Source: Chaetoceros tenuissimus
Taxonomy: Eukaryota > Bacillariophyta > Thalassiosirophyceae > Chaetocerotales > Chaetocerotaceae
Assembly: GCA_021927905.1 (NCBI GenBank)
Contig: BLLK01000051.1
Span: 186,001-250,000, forward strand
Length of the DNA: 64,000 nt
Direction: 5' to 3'
Shown here: piece after piece, positions 37,121-47,351 of the stretch
Layout of the letters: each line of letters opens with the position of its first letter
How positions within the stretch are numbered: the first letter of the stretch is position 1
The notes under the pieces: generated by a model
Databases searched by the model: none
What the model was told of the DNA's origin: nothing
What the model saw: only the letters and a program-made list of their open reading frames with translations
Position numbers and translations under genes: made by a program

Positions 37121-39703
37121 TCAACAATGATTTGCAACATTTGCCTCTTGCTTCTGCCCACTACTCAAATTAGGATTATAATTTTCATTCATGTGTCTGA
37201 TGTTCGTTATGGAATCAAAGTCTCTACCGAAAACAGTAGTACTATTCACATCCCACTCAAAACCCAGTTTATTCACTTCTTCTATGAAAAATTGGGGCAA
37301 TTTGGTGTGGCCCTCATGGAGATTATGATGTACCTGGTCGTGGTATCTGCCTCTAACAAGGCGAGCGGCCCTTTTGACTGCTTTAATTTCTTTCATTTTG
37401 TTGCATTTACCATTCTTGAATTTCTTTAGAATATGTAACTTGAATGATAATTCTGCTGATAGCAGATTTTTCCCTCTTTTCTTCTTCTTTGCTTTACCTT
37501 TCTTTAAAATACTTATATCACTTCGAAAAGTAATAACAGGAAAGAGGTGCTCTTTTGAGATATTGTCCGATTTGAGATTGTTGCATTCAAATTGAATTTC
37601 AACATTCATGTCATCTTCCTGTACTTGCATGTGTTCATTCTCACGCTGACATTTGGTTAGTGGTTTATTTGAGCCAGCGTTCATATCCTCTCCATTAGAA
37701 GGACCTTGTGGAGAGGATTCAATGGTAATATCAATGTCAGTGCTGTCTTCATCTTTTCTCAAAAAGAAGTATCTCCATTCATGAGAGGTAAGACGAAGAT
37801 TGGCACTAATTGCTACTTCCCGGATAAAGTCAATGTGGCAACGTAGAACATCTTCAAAAGAACGGACACCATCTTTTAAAAAACGGAGATCTCCGTTATA
37901 CTTGTTGTGATTTATAAAATCGTCTGCTTTTGTTATATCAAGATCATCCCAAGGCGAAGAAAGGGTCTTTAGTAAATGTGTATCGTCAATGACATTCTTC
38001 TCAAAAGCCTCACGAAATGCTTTTGTCTCATTTTGAATATTATCTCGTTTAGAAGCATCCACTTTTTGAAAGCAACTATTTTTGATAATTTGAATGCATC
38101 GACGCACTTCTTTCTGGGAAATAGTTCCCGAAGAGATCTTGGGTCCAATGACAGCATCTACAGCCAATTGAAGCTGCGTATATGTAAAGTATCCGTAGCG
38201 CAAAGCAAGATCTCGTCCGATAACCCATACTACTAGACAAATAGCATGCGAAGCACCTGGATAAAAGCAGCAACATGATTTTTTCAACCGTGCATTCACC
38301 AGTACAGAAGCATGCTTAGGTCTTGAGCCAAACCACCATAAGACGTTTTTATCTCTAGCCTCATTTTCAACGATAATGGGTTTCTTTGCTTCCACAGACT
38401 CTTTTTCACAAGTTGGTGTACGACTTTGTGTGTTTGCTTTGAAATTAAGTTCGAGATTTTCTTCATCTTCCGTATGACCAATATTGTGCTTGACTGGAAT
38501 TTGTGGCGGCTCATCAACTTTCATCTGTTCATCACTACCATCTTTCACGATACAACCTTTTTCTATCTGTTCGTTCCCTTGTTCTCTTTTCTCGAAAGAT
38601 GCTTCATCTCCCAAAGCCGAGAGAAGGATGGTATCTTCCATGGAGTTCTTTTCAACGACAGTAGGTTCACTCTTCCTTGAGAGACCATCATTGAAATTGC
38701 TGACTGTGGTTTCTACTTTGATTTGTTTGACTTGCTTTGCTGTTCCAGTAGGTTTGTGGTGTTCTGCTTTCTCACGTGAGAACTTATGTTTTTCTTCATC
38801 TGTTTGGTTCATTTTTCGACGCTTCTTATTAGTGTACTGATGCAAATCTACACAGTGCCGTTTAATATCCATGTGATGCAAGTCTAAAAGTTTCGAACCA
38901 ATCAATGACTTCTTTTTGACGACAGTTGGTTCTTCAATGGCCTCCCTATTCTTTGAAGGACAATCTTTGAAATTAGTAACAAATGATTCTTTCTTGATCT
39001 GTTTTGCTCGCTTCACTCTTCCAGTAGGAATTAGATCGTGTTCAATATTCCAAGGAAAGACAGAACAATTATGTTGTTCTTCATCATCTTCCAATGTCAT
39101 ATTCTTTTGGGGAAGTACCGGCGATGATCTCTCTGCAATATCTACTTCCATTTCATTTTCATTTTCAATCACTTTCTTTTCTTCACGATGCTTTCTCCAA
39201 AAAGAAGCAATCGTTTCATCAATGTCACTGTCAACACAAGAACTACTCTCATCTGACTCATAACACATATCGTTGGTTTTGTCTAGAACTGAAACTGGCG
39301 ATGGCATATCTTGTCGCTTCGTCTCTACTACATCATCCATCTTGTGTCCCAAGACAGTATGTAAAAATGCTTGTTCATCTTCTAATTCCATAGGTGTCTC
39401 TATGAGATCTAGACAATTATTTAATTTCGCTACAACTCTTGTATTTGTCAAATTAGGTAGACTATACGTTTCATTGAGAATAGATCCAGATTCTATACTG
39501 TTTTGCACTATTTCTTTCTCCTACAAGATTGAATTCATATATTAGATTCATTCCATAAAGAGAAAGATTTTCATGACTTTTGTTCTTACCAATTCATTCA
39601 TTGCTTCATCTTGATGACATGTTTTGAGATAGAAAGAACACATCAATCGTGACTCAAAGCCATCGTCCAGAAGCTCTAGAGGGGAAGTATGTTTCGTTGG
39701 CAT
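37121..39703 (-). CDS. Unnamed-family protein, copy 2, with intact C-terminal domain
   Basis: Exons are 39703..39590 and 39520..37121, with a 69-nt phase 0 intron, giving 837 residues. It shares N-terminus, intron position and spacer phrases (NFNDGLSRKSE; DEASFEKREQGNEQIEKGCIV) with copy 1 but has no SAP motif. From about residue 430 a folded domain begins: WWFGSRPKHASVLVNARL, SCCCFYPGASHAICLVVWVI and GYFTYTQLQLAVDAVIG, followed by helical stretches and LTSHEWRYFFLRKDE. A Lys-rich segment (KKGKAKKKKRGK) and a C-terminal module with FFIEEVNKLGFEWDV close the protein. I do not recognise the domain; the Cys/His cluster might bind metal. Likely nuclear. Confidence 0.8.
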
Positions 39704-40019
39704 AATGTATAGATTGAAGCAGTCAGTGAATAACTTTCCGTAGCAATTGTTTGCTAATCAAGTGATGGGTTATGTTTTGTAGCATATGTCTGCATTTTCA
39801 AAATAAAAGTGAGAACTCTGAGCACTCTTTTGAACTACTGACGTTTGTCAATGACGTCATAATCACTACAATAGGTTATGACTCGAAGATACGTCGTCGA
39901 TTGCGAACTTCAACAACAAAGAAAGGAGAAAAAAAAACAAAAAACTGTTTCTTTGCTTTTATTAGCATGTGAGTATTGTTATCAAACAGATTCTAGCTAC
40001 AAAAAATACAGTAATAATT
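39704..40019. other. Divergent intergenic region
   Basis: This is the 5' flank of the unnamed-family gene (minus) and the lumen-protein gene (plus). An A-rich run near 39930-39945 and GACGTCA-like palindromes (39852-39858) are present. No gene is seen. Confidence 0.45.
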
Positions 40020-40854
40020 ATGAAGACCGCTATATTTTTTACTCTAGCTGCTAGCGCAAGGTACGACTCTTTGGCTTTGCGAGACTCATGAAAAGAAGAT
40101 ACAGTAATGAGTCCCATCTTTATGGTAAATAAAGAAGAAAGAGAGCGAGATATGAATATATTCATAGACGTTCGCAACGAGGGATGCTAATGGCTAATAG
40201 AATTGAAATGTACAGAACTACAATGATATTATTTTAAGGAGAAATTCATCATTGGAATACTTGATTATCCATTCACCATTTTTCTTTTATTCAAATCTTG
40301 CATCTTTCTCATTTCTTTCTTCTCCCCTTGTTTGCAGCGCCTTCACATTCCAAAATCCTACAAGAACAAGTACAGCATTGAATAGCCAACAAAATGAGTA
40401 TAATAGAAGAAATATGCTTCAAAACTCATTGGCATCCATCATGACAGTCGCAGCACCCTCAATTGCAAATGCAGTCGATGACGATTTGACCAGGGGCGGA
40501 GTACCACTTACACCATTTAATGGATTGGCATTTCAATATCGTGGTAATGCAAATAATGGCTTGGATGCATCTACTTTAAATGAACCATCCATTTCCTATA
40601 AAGAATTTTTGGAAAAGTTGGACAAAGGCATGGTGGAATTTGTTGAATTCATGTTTCCAAATGGTGATGCTGCCTATGCTACTTTGAAAGCGAATGAAGG
40701 GGAAGAAAAGCCAAAGCCTATTCGTATTGGTGAGGGATATCCTATAGAAGATCCTGAAGGGTTTAGTTCGCCATTGTTTGTTGTCAAGATTGTAAAGAAG
40801 AAAGGAGTTCCTTACAAGTTTACAGTTCCAGCTGTTGCTGCGTACTCCAAGTAA
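40020..40854 (+). CDS. Thylakoid-lumen-targeted protein of unknown function
   Basis: Exons are 40020..40060 and 40338..40854, with a 277-nt GT-AG intron, giving 185 residues. The tiny first exon encodes a signal peptide (MKTAIFFTLAASA) and the splice completes ASAF-TF, the diatom plastid-import motif. Next comes a twin-arginine transfer signal, YNRRNMLQNS, a hydrophobic run and ANA cleavage site, pointing to the thylakoid lumen through the TAT route. The mature part (ISYKEFLEKLDKGMVEFVEF, then an acidic loop, FVVKIVKKKGVPYKFTVP) faintly resembles the N-terminal soluble domain of FtsH proteases, without any ATPase or protease part. No enzyme motif is seen. The intron is longer than most in the window. 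Confidence 0.8.
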
Positions 40855-41002
40855 TTGAATTAAAAATGTGGAACATGAGAGTAATGAATGTCAAAATGGT
40901 GCGGTACAATGTGAATGCATGTTGTGCCTAATATCTATGATCTAATCCAGCGAGTCTCCTATCAATAACTACACAAAAAATATTTTTCAATTTGATTCTA
41001 AT

Positions 41003-41012
41003 TACGTACGTA
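41003..41012. promoter_or_regulatory. TACGTACGTA palindrome (3' intergenic)
   Basis: This perfect copy lies between two convergent gene ends (40854 and 41069), so it is the one copy not in a promoter position. Confidence 0.25.
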
Positions 41013-41068
41013 TATAGCTTATGCATATTACTTGTAGTAGTATAATCACCAAACGAGCCTTATGCTCG

Positions 41069-42616
41069 TCATGTCTCCTTACGCTCCAAGAGACTGGTGG
41101 CCTCTTGCAACCTTGCAGTGAGTTCTTCAATAATGACATCCCGTTCATGAATGGCACGATCCGCAATATCAAGAGTTTCATTTTGATTTTCCCTCAATAA
41201 TCTACGAATTTCTTCATTTTCCGCCTCTTGTTTCTCATACATTGCAACACGAGCCTTGAGAATCTCCAATTCACTCGAAAGAGCATCACGTTCTCCCTTG
41301 ACTACAGAAACATCCTTGTTGACTTTTTCCACCTGATCTTTAAATTCCAAAGACTCCTTTTCCACATCTTTAAACATCATTGTAAAATTCTTGAGTTTGA
41401 AGTGCATATCTTTCTGAAACCTCTCCTTTTCTTTGGATAAACGTTCAATATCACGTTTATGCCTCGAAGTCAATGAAATCAATCTTCTAGAAGCTTCCGC
41501 CAATACTACATTTTCCGATAAACTCGTGGTACTTTTCCGAGTAGTCTTTGTTCCCATACTATGCCGTGAACTTCGACTATTGGCCGTCCGTCCCGATGCA
41601 ACTGAGGCAGAAGAAGACATACTCTTATTCCGAGTACATGATTTGCATATATATTCTGTATTGAGGTAGTTACCCCTCAAAGCTTCCAAATCTTCTTCCA
41701 ATGCAAATATCCTTTGCGAAAGATGTATACAGTGATCACAATCGGTATGTTCACATCCAGCTGGTAGATTTTGAACTAAACTAGGTGTGGCGGCAGTCAT
41801 TATTGTAGAACTATTGACGGAAGCAACGGATGCACTGGAAGATATATTTTGATTCTGTACCATCCGACTCATGTTGATATTCGGTGCACTCGATCGTCTC
41901 TCCATATTTTTGAACGAATTGAGACCGGGTGAATTACTTCGTGGTGAGTTACTCCTTTGATTGGAAGAAGGCGGTGGTGCACTCGAGGTATGACTCCGAT
42001 TCGGACTAGTCTTTTTCGAGAGTGAGTTTTTACTCATGAGAGACCTTTGCGATGATCCCTGTTGTTGAAGCTGCTGTTGAGCCGCTAGTTGTCTCTTGAA
42101 TGCAATTTCATTGACGTATTGTCCAGTATTGACTGGTGCACTAGAGTTACTCGCGACAGATTCCATCGATCCTCTTCGTCCCATACTTTCCATAGAAGAC
42201 CTGTGAGAAAGTGCAGAGGAACGACGGGTCATGTTTCGTTGCTGTTGTTCCCTCTTTGCTAGTTTTTCTTTGATGAGGTCTGACTGTGAGTTACTCCGTT
42301 TGAGCTTTCGTGGCTGATTTGATTTTTCAATGATGCTTCCGAGTTGTGTCGATATGCTGGATGTCGAAGTACCAGTTCTCGTCGATCCCATGGTGGAATT
42401 AGATGCATAATTGCTGTGGTGTTTTTGTATCAAATCTCGATTGACATGATTGACTCTGTTCATCATTCTTCCCTTCATCGAGGAAGAGGAATCATGAGAT
42501 ACGTCATCTGATTGCTGTGATGAATCACCTCCTTTGGGGAACACAACATGATTGCTGTTCACGTTGACCCAACTGTTGATGGAGTTCTGGAGACCTTTGC
42601 CGAGTCCAAGGGGCAT
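41069..42616 (-). CDS. Ser-rich, coiled-coil protein of unknown function
   Basis: This single-exon gene encodes 515 residues. The N-terminal 270 residues are low-complexity Ser/Asn/Gln/Arg with many possible phosphorylation sites (RRSSALSHRSSMESMGRRGS). A small Cys/His cluster follows (CEHTDCDHC, then YICKSC about 45 residues later) and could bind one zinc. Residues about 360-515 form a long predicted coiled coil (LTSRHKRDIERLSKEKERFQ and onward) with heptad Leu/Val spacing. There is no membrane span. The pattern suits a cytoskeletal, centrosomal or vesicle scaffold, but no family is recognised. Confidence 0.75.
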   Translation of the reverse strand: MPLGLGKGLQNSINSWVNVNSNHVVFPKGGDSSQQSDDVSHDSSSSMKGRMMNRVNHVNRDLIQKHHSNYASNSTMGSTRTGTSTSSISTQLGSIIEKSNQPRKLKRSNSQSDLIKEKLAKREQQQRNMTRRSSALSHRSSMESMGRRGSMESVASNSSAPVNTGQYVNEIAFKRQLAAQQQLQQQGSSQRSLMSKNSLSKKTSPNRSHTSSAPPPSSNQRSNSPRSNSPGLNSFKNMERRSSAPNINMSRMVQNQNISSSASVASVNSSTIMTAATPSLVQNLPAGCEHTDCDHCIHLSQRIFALEEDLEALRGNYLNTEYICKSCTRNKSMSSSASVASGRTANSRSSRHSMGTKTTRKSTTSLSENVVLAEASRRLISLTSRHKRDIERLSKEKERFQKDMHFKLKNFTMMFKDVEKESLEFKDQVEKVNKDVSVVKGERDALSSELEILKARVAMYEKQEAENEEIRRLLRENQNETLDIADRAIHERDVIIEELTARLQEATSLLERKET

Positions 42617-43747
42617 CTTGAGTTAGTATATATAATTTGTATATAAATATGTGTATATGGGGGCCTCTATATCTCTATATATGCCTATAAGTAATGTACC
42701 CAGAATGTATGGTTGGCCTCGAGTGTGGTGATACAAGAAGCGGGAAGTGTTGTGTGTAGTAATTCGATGGAAGTTCGAGAGTCAAGGTATTTGGTTCAAG
42801 CATGTCTTGAATCTGAGCGTATGCAGTTGAACAAGAGGAAGGTACACATTGCATGATGTTTGGAAAAGAGAACTTTCAGTCGGGTATGCAGTAATTGTAC
42901 TTATGTACAGTTTCTAAAATTCTCAAAAGTGACATCTTTGAATTAGGAAAGCGTGAATGTGACGTCTGATGACGTTGTTGAAGAATCATCTAGATTCGTT
43001 CCTAAAAAGCCGACTAGGGCGAACTGTATTTTGATGGAAGGATATGTTTCTATCAAGTCACTTTTTCAATCTGCTTGATTTCACATCGATGGAATGAATA
43101 GTCAAGGTTTTGACTGATTGATGAATTGATAGCTCTAGCTATTTTTGATGAGATTCAGATTACATTCTGACAGATTCCTGGATATTCTTCCGTTCCCCGT
43201 TGGACGGTACGAAATATTCAAGGTGTTCAATTTGAAACGGGATTACACAAAGGGAAGAAAAATTCTTATGCTTGGGACGTAAGAAGGTTACTGTACAGTA
43301 AACACTTCAAGGGTTGCTGCTTCCTATTGGATCGGAGGAACACAAGAATAGTCTTCCTTTATTATTTACAGAAAGAGTGAATTTGTTTCTTGTTTGAGAA
43401 TCAAGAGGTCCGCAATTGTTGATGCCTCCGTCTTGACTAATAGGAACAGATAATATGATGGAAAAAATATGCTGCGCTACGACATTCATCGCAGTAACGA
43501 CCGGTAACCTACCTACACTACCGCTCTTGATACTGTTTCTCTACGTACGTTCCTCTATGGGTTTGTCAAGAAGAAAAGTCATTGTGCTGTCTCCTGGCTA
43601 TTCTAGCCGTAGACATCCAAGGTCATTGGACAATAGAGAAAGCGTATCTTTTCCTAGCTTCAACTTCCGCATAGTATGGCGTATGGCACATATAATTCGT
43701 ATTGTATCACATATTCTTATGAAAAAATAATCAAATACCTTTTGGAA
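42617..43747. other. Long divergent intergenic region
   Basis: No supportable gene is seen. It starts with an AT-rich stretch (ATATATA runs, 42621-42690) upstream of the coiled-coil gene and contains a TACGTACGTT site near the plus-strand gene. Confidence 0.5.
43542..43551. promoter_or_regulatory. TACGTACGTT, 9/10 match to the recurrent palindrome
   Basis: It lies 197 bp upstream of the small plastid-protein gene at 43748. Confidence 0.28.
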
Positions 43748-44197
43748 ATGAAAATAATCAAAACGTTACTATCACTCCTCAGTATCACCATGCTTGCAGC
43801 AAGATGCGAAGCTTTTCAATTGCATCCACTACGTAGTACTACTGCTCGTCAACTAGTGCCGCTACAATCACAAGAAACTAGATTCACATCCTCATCCATC
43901 TATAGAAACAAGTCTACCAAATTATACGATGCTAAACCTGATAGACCAAAGTTTATGGATGAATCTGAAAGTCGTGGCAATATTCTACTAGGATTCGCAC
44001 TTGCAGTTTGTATCTGGGCATTTAGCATTCCGCCTGAATTGAGAAGAGAGCACTTTTGTTTCACGGATAAATGTGTAGAGAATAGATCGTATTGCTATGA
44101 TTGTGTTACTTTTGGTGAATGGTATGGTCAAGTGAAAGAATATTATGCCAATGGTGGTGGAGTTCATTTCGATTTTAGTATTGAAAAGAAGGATTAA
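43748..44197 (+). CDS. Small plastid-targeted membrane protein, unknown function
   Basis: The gene encodes 149 residues. ATG 43748 gives a clear signal peptide (MKIIKTLLSLLSITMLAA) and a CEAF-QLHP junction, matching the diatom plastid-import motif; the frame upstream is open but encodes no signal. A Ser/Thr/Arg-rich transit-like stretch follows, then one membrane span (ILLGFALAVCIWAFSIP) and a Cys-containing tail (HFCFTDKCVENRSYCYDC). The size and single span recall small thylakoid or plastid-envelope subunits, but I recognise no family. Confidence 0.75.
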   Translation: MKIIKTLLSLLSITMLAARCEAFQLHPLRSTTARQLVPLQSQETRFTSSSIYRNKSTKLYDAKPDRPKFMDESESRGNILLGFALAVCIWAFSIPPELRREHFCFTDKCVENRSYCYDCVTFGEWYGQVKEYYANGGGVHFDFSIEKKD

Positions 44198-44339
44198 AAC
44201 TTATATCGAAACACGCGGTACATTGAAAATTTGAATGCATGAGAAGAATGTAAATATTATCTCTGACCATGGCTAGGATTATTTCACATGTCGAACATTG
44301 ACTAATTTATAAAATTATACAACAACAAAAACAATCTGA

Positions 44340-45383
44340 TTACATTTGCACAGACTGCGGGCATTGATTTTCATGTAGATAATTCAGTATCTCAACAGCA
44401 GACTGGCACTCGTAAAAGTCAACCGCCTCTGTAGCTGCTTCATAAGTCTCTATATTCCATGGACAATTATTCTGCCTTGCCCATTTCAATAATTCAATTT
44501 TTCCAGAAGCAACAGCTGATGTACATGTATTGGCATTCCATGGCAGATGGTGTTTTCGAAGCCATTTCAAAGTATATAAATCACCTGAACGTGCAGCTAC
44601 TTCGCAGGCACTTTCATCATAGGGACAATCATTCTGATAGCAATATTCTAGCATTTCGAAATTTCCACTACTGGATGCACATGCAAATGTCGTTTCGTCC
44701 CATTTGCAACCTTGATCTCGACACCATTGTAATACATCTACTTTCCCACTTGCAGCTGCAACATTGCACAAACGATGGCTCATTTTGAAACCATTCTTTT
44801 TGAGCCATTTTAATATATGTAGTTGTCCATTCAAACCTGCATGATAGCTCAATTGTCCATCGTATAATTCCAATTGCTTCCCTTGACTTTGCATCCATTG
44901 TAATATGAGTAAATGTCCACCTTCTGCTGCGAAATTAATTGTTCGTTGGCCTAATATTACACCATTGCTTTGAAGATATTTCATCACATGTAAATGGCCA
45001 TTGGATGCTGTACACAATACTTCACATGATTCCTCTGTAGAATAATCAAACAATTTCTTGACATCATACCCTATAGAAGATGCATACTGTAATATGTCAA
45101 GTTTGCCGTAGATAGCACTGTTGTGGCATAGAGAAACTTTGAATCCATCACTTGCATTCTCAAAACAATATTTAGAAGTTTTGAGAGCGCTCAGAGCTGC
45201 AGTACATGTTGTAGAAGTATCTTTATCGAATTCTTCCATGTATATGTCATGAAAGTGATGAGAAACTGGGGCTACAAAAATATAGTTACCCCGACCTAGA
45301 AAACTGAAACAGTGCTTGAATATTTCATTTGGAAGAATATATATGTTTGCTCTTCTTTCCGCATTCTGGTTTTGAGCGCTCAT
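44340..45383 (-). CDS. F-box-like / ankyrin-repeat protein
   Basis: This single-exon gene encodes 347 residues. The N-terminus (LPNEIFKHCFSFLGRGNYIF followed by VAPVSHHFHDIYME) looks like an F-box. About nine ankyrin units follow, of the protist type with a WLR/WxxxxGC core: LCNVAAASGKVDVLQWCRDQ, CASSSGNFEMLEYCYQNDCP, VAARSGDLYTLKWLRKHHLP, AVASGKIELLKWARQNNCPW. F-box proteins bridge Skp1-cullin ubiquitin ligases to targets, and ankyrins would bind the target; this is inferred. Such genes are highly expanded in algae and other protists. Confidence 0.82.
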   Translation of the reverse strand: MSAQNQNAERRANIYILPNEIFKHCFSFLGRGNYIFVAPVSHHFHDIYMEEFDKDTSTTCTAALSALKTSKYCFENASDGFKVSLCHNSAIYGKLDILQYASSIGYDVKKLFDYSTEESCEVLCTASNGHLHVMKYLQSNGVILGQRTINFAAEGGHLLILQWMQSQGKQLELYDGQLSYHAGLNGQLHILKWLKKNGFKMSHRLCNVAAASGKVDVLQWCRDQGCKWDETTFACASSSGNFEMLEYCYQNDCPYDESACEVAARSGDLYTLKWLRKHHLPWNANTCTSAVASGKIELLKWARQNNCPWNIETYEAATEAVDFYECQSAVEILNYLHENQCPQSVQM

Positions 45384-45750
45384 TCTTTTGTCCTTTATTC
45401 CAACAGAATTGATTCAGTTATCAGAATCAATTAGAAGAAGAATGAGAAGTGCTGGTGGAGAAGATCAATATAACGAGATGATGCGTTTCATCTGCTTTTT
45501 TTAAAGCGGTGCGCGATGAAGATCATCGTGAGTAAGAAGAATAATGAAATCAAATGTCTCTGGCGAAATTGGTAAAAAATGAGACAGCAAGGTCCTATTG
45601 ACACCTGTCAAAATTTAAACAGAAAAGACCCTTCACGACCAAATTACTTATTGTACAAATGCGTGAACTGAATAAGGATGCAATTGAGTTGATGTCTCGA
45701 TCGCATAGCAAAAGTCTTTTTCACATTTGAAACTTTTTCGTTTCTACAAA
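45384..45750. other. Divergent intergenic region
   Basis: This is the 5' flank of the F-box/ankyrin gene (minus) and the secreted TIM-barrel-like gene (plus). Nothing further is seen. Confidence 0.5.
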
Positions 45751-47218
45751 ATGAACCTGAAAATTACATCTATAACGCTCTATTGCATACTTTGGATCTC
45801 ATTAGTATCTGCTATATCAGTAGGGATCTGGGGAGGAAACGGTTATCAAGATACATCTCAACTTGAGGATTTAACAACTGAATATGGATTTAATGTTCTC
45901 GTGACTGTATCTAAAGGGGGATATGCAGTGAATACTCTTTTGCCAGATGCAAAAGCTGCAGGCTGGAAGGTTGTGTTGAGGTTTGCTGATTATTTTACTG
46001 TAGATCCAGATGATACGTCTGATTGTACTACAATTGGATTTGGGAAGTTTAGCTATGATGTTTGGGAAGAATCAATCACTGAAAATTTATTCTTTGATGA
46101 AGATTTTTACCCAGAAGTGCTTAATTTCATTGACGATGGAACTTTGTTGGGAGTGATGCTGGCTGATGATGTAAGAAATTACGGCGACTACGGGTGGGAT
46201 GAGTGTGATCCTACCATTGATGATATCGAAAACATGGGCAAATTCATTAAAGATAATTTCCCAGGAGCAAAAACATGGATTCGTTTAGCTGTAACAGAAC
46301 TCGAAGAACGAAATGGTGGTTCCTTAGATTCACTCGAGTATATCGACGGGGCAATTTCCCAATTCACAGTAAAGAATAGTGATCCGAACACTATGCCAGA
46401 ATACGCAATACAAAATAGACTTGCAGCTGAGGTTTTGGGCGTTGATGTAATTTGTGGACTCAATATCGCAGGTAAGTAGTTTTGCAATTTGTAAGAATAG
46501 AAAAAGAATCTCTTGTACAGAGTCGTCTAACCTACCTACCTCAATAGATGGTGGCGATGGGACATCTGGACAAGTCGGATGGAGCGGAGCAGGTTTTTAC
46601 GCAATGAGTGCGTCAGAAGTTCTTCAGTATGGATCAGACTTCATTGACAGAACTTGTTGCAAGTACATGCTTCTATGGGAATATGATGGAGAAGAAAAAT
46701 GGAGTGATGCAGATGAGACTATTGGGGCAGATTACTTCAACGCAGATGAAGATTATAAAGACTCTACACTGACTTTATCATCTACAGAAGAATGCATGTG
46801 TCTGGATGGAGAGAAATATTTGCACAATATTAGAAGGTCAGGTAAACACGTAATGAGGAAATGCTCTTGGCTCGCAACAAAAAGCTCTAGTTTTATCAAA
46901 AAGACTTGCAAAAGAAAAATAGCTTATTCGATTACAACTTTGGACGAGATCCTTAGTCCTGCCCAGGCAATATGCAGGAGAACTTGTGATTCGTGCGATG
47001 TTTGTTTCGAAAACAAGAAAACAAGATACACACAAAACGTCTTGCGCGATGGAACGAAAGTCTTTAAGCGTTGCAAGTTTCTTTCTGCACAAAATGAAGC
47101 CAAGAAGAAGAAAATATGCTCTCGAGAATTCTCTGAAAACGGTTATCCAACACCCGAAGACGCTTGTCCGCAAACATGCGCAGTTGCTCATTGTGGATCA
47201 ACAACGACCTCCGATTAA
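45751..47218 (+). CDS. Secreted TIM-barrel (glycosidase-like) protein with two C-terminal Cys modules
   Basis: Exons are 45751..46471 and 46548..47218, with a 76-nt phase 1 intron, giving 463 residues. ATG 45751 starts a signal peptide (TLYCILWISLVSA). Residues about 22-305 read as a beta/alpha barrel: ISVGIWGGNGYQD, FNVLVTVSKGG, WKVVLRFADYF, LLGVMLADDVRNYGDYGWDE, TWIRLAVTELEER and a late MLLWEYD strand. The acidic residues at strand ends suit a glycoside hydrolase, but no family signature is clear. The C-terminus holds two copies of a Cys module common in diatom secreted proteins: start C-x-C or C-x2-C, a middle (R/K)C-x-(W/F)L, and an end AxxxxRxTC or ACPQTC. Cell-wall or extracellular location is likely. 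Confidence 0.75.
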
Positions 47219-47351
47219 GACCAGCATAATGTCACTACATAATTTGTATTCATTTTAAAACTCTTTTTATCATATGTTTTACTATGTATCCCCTACTTCC
47301 TCAAACCAACCGAAAACTTTAAACTTAGCAAGTGCTTGCCATATCTCATTT

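Larger units (their letters stand above)
35030..39703. repeat. Segmental duplication unit 2
   Basis: This is the second copy of the TPR-MYND (plus) and unnamed-family (minus) pair, in the same order and orientation as unit 1. Here the minus-strand gene keeps its C-terminal domain, so unit 2 is closer to the ancestral layout. Confidence 0.85.
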
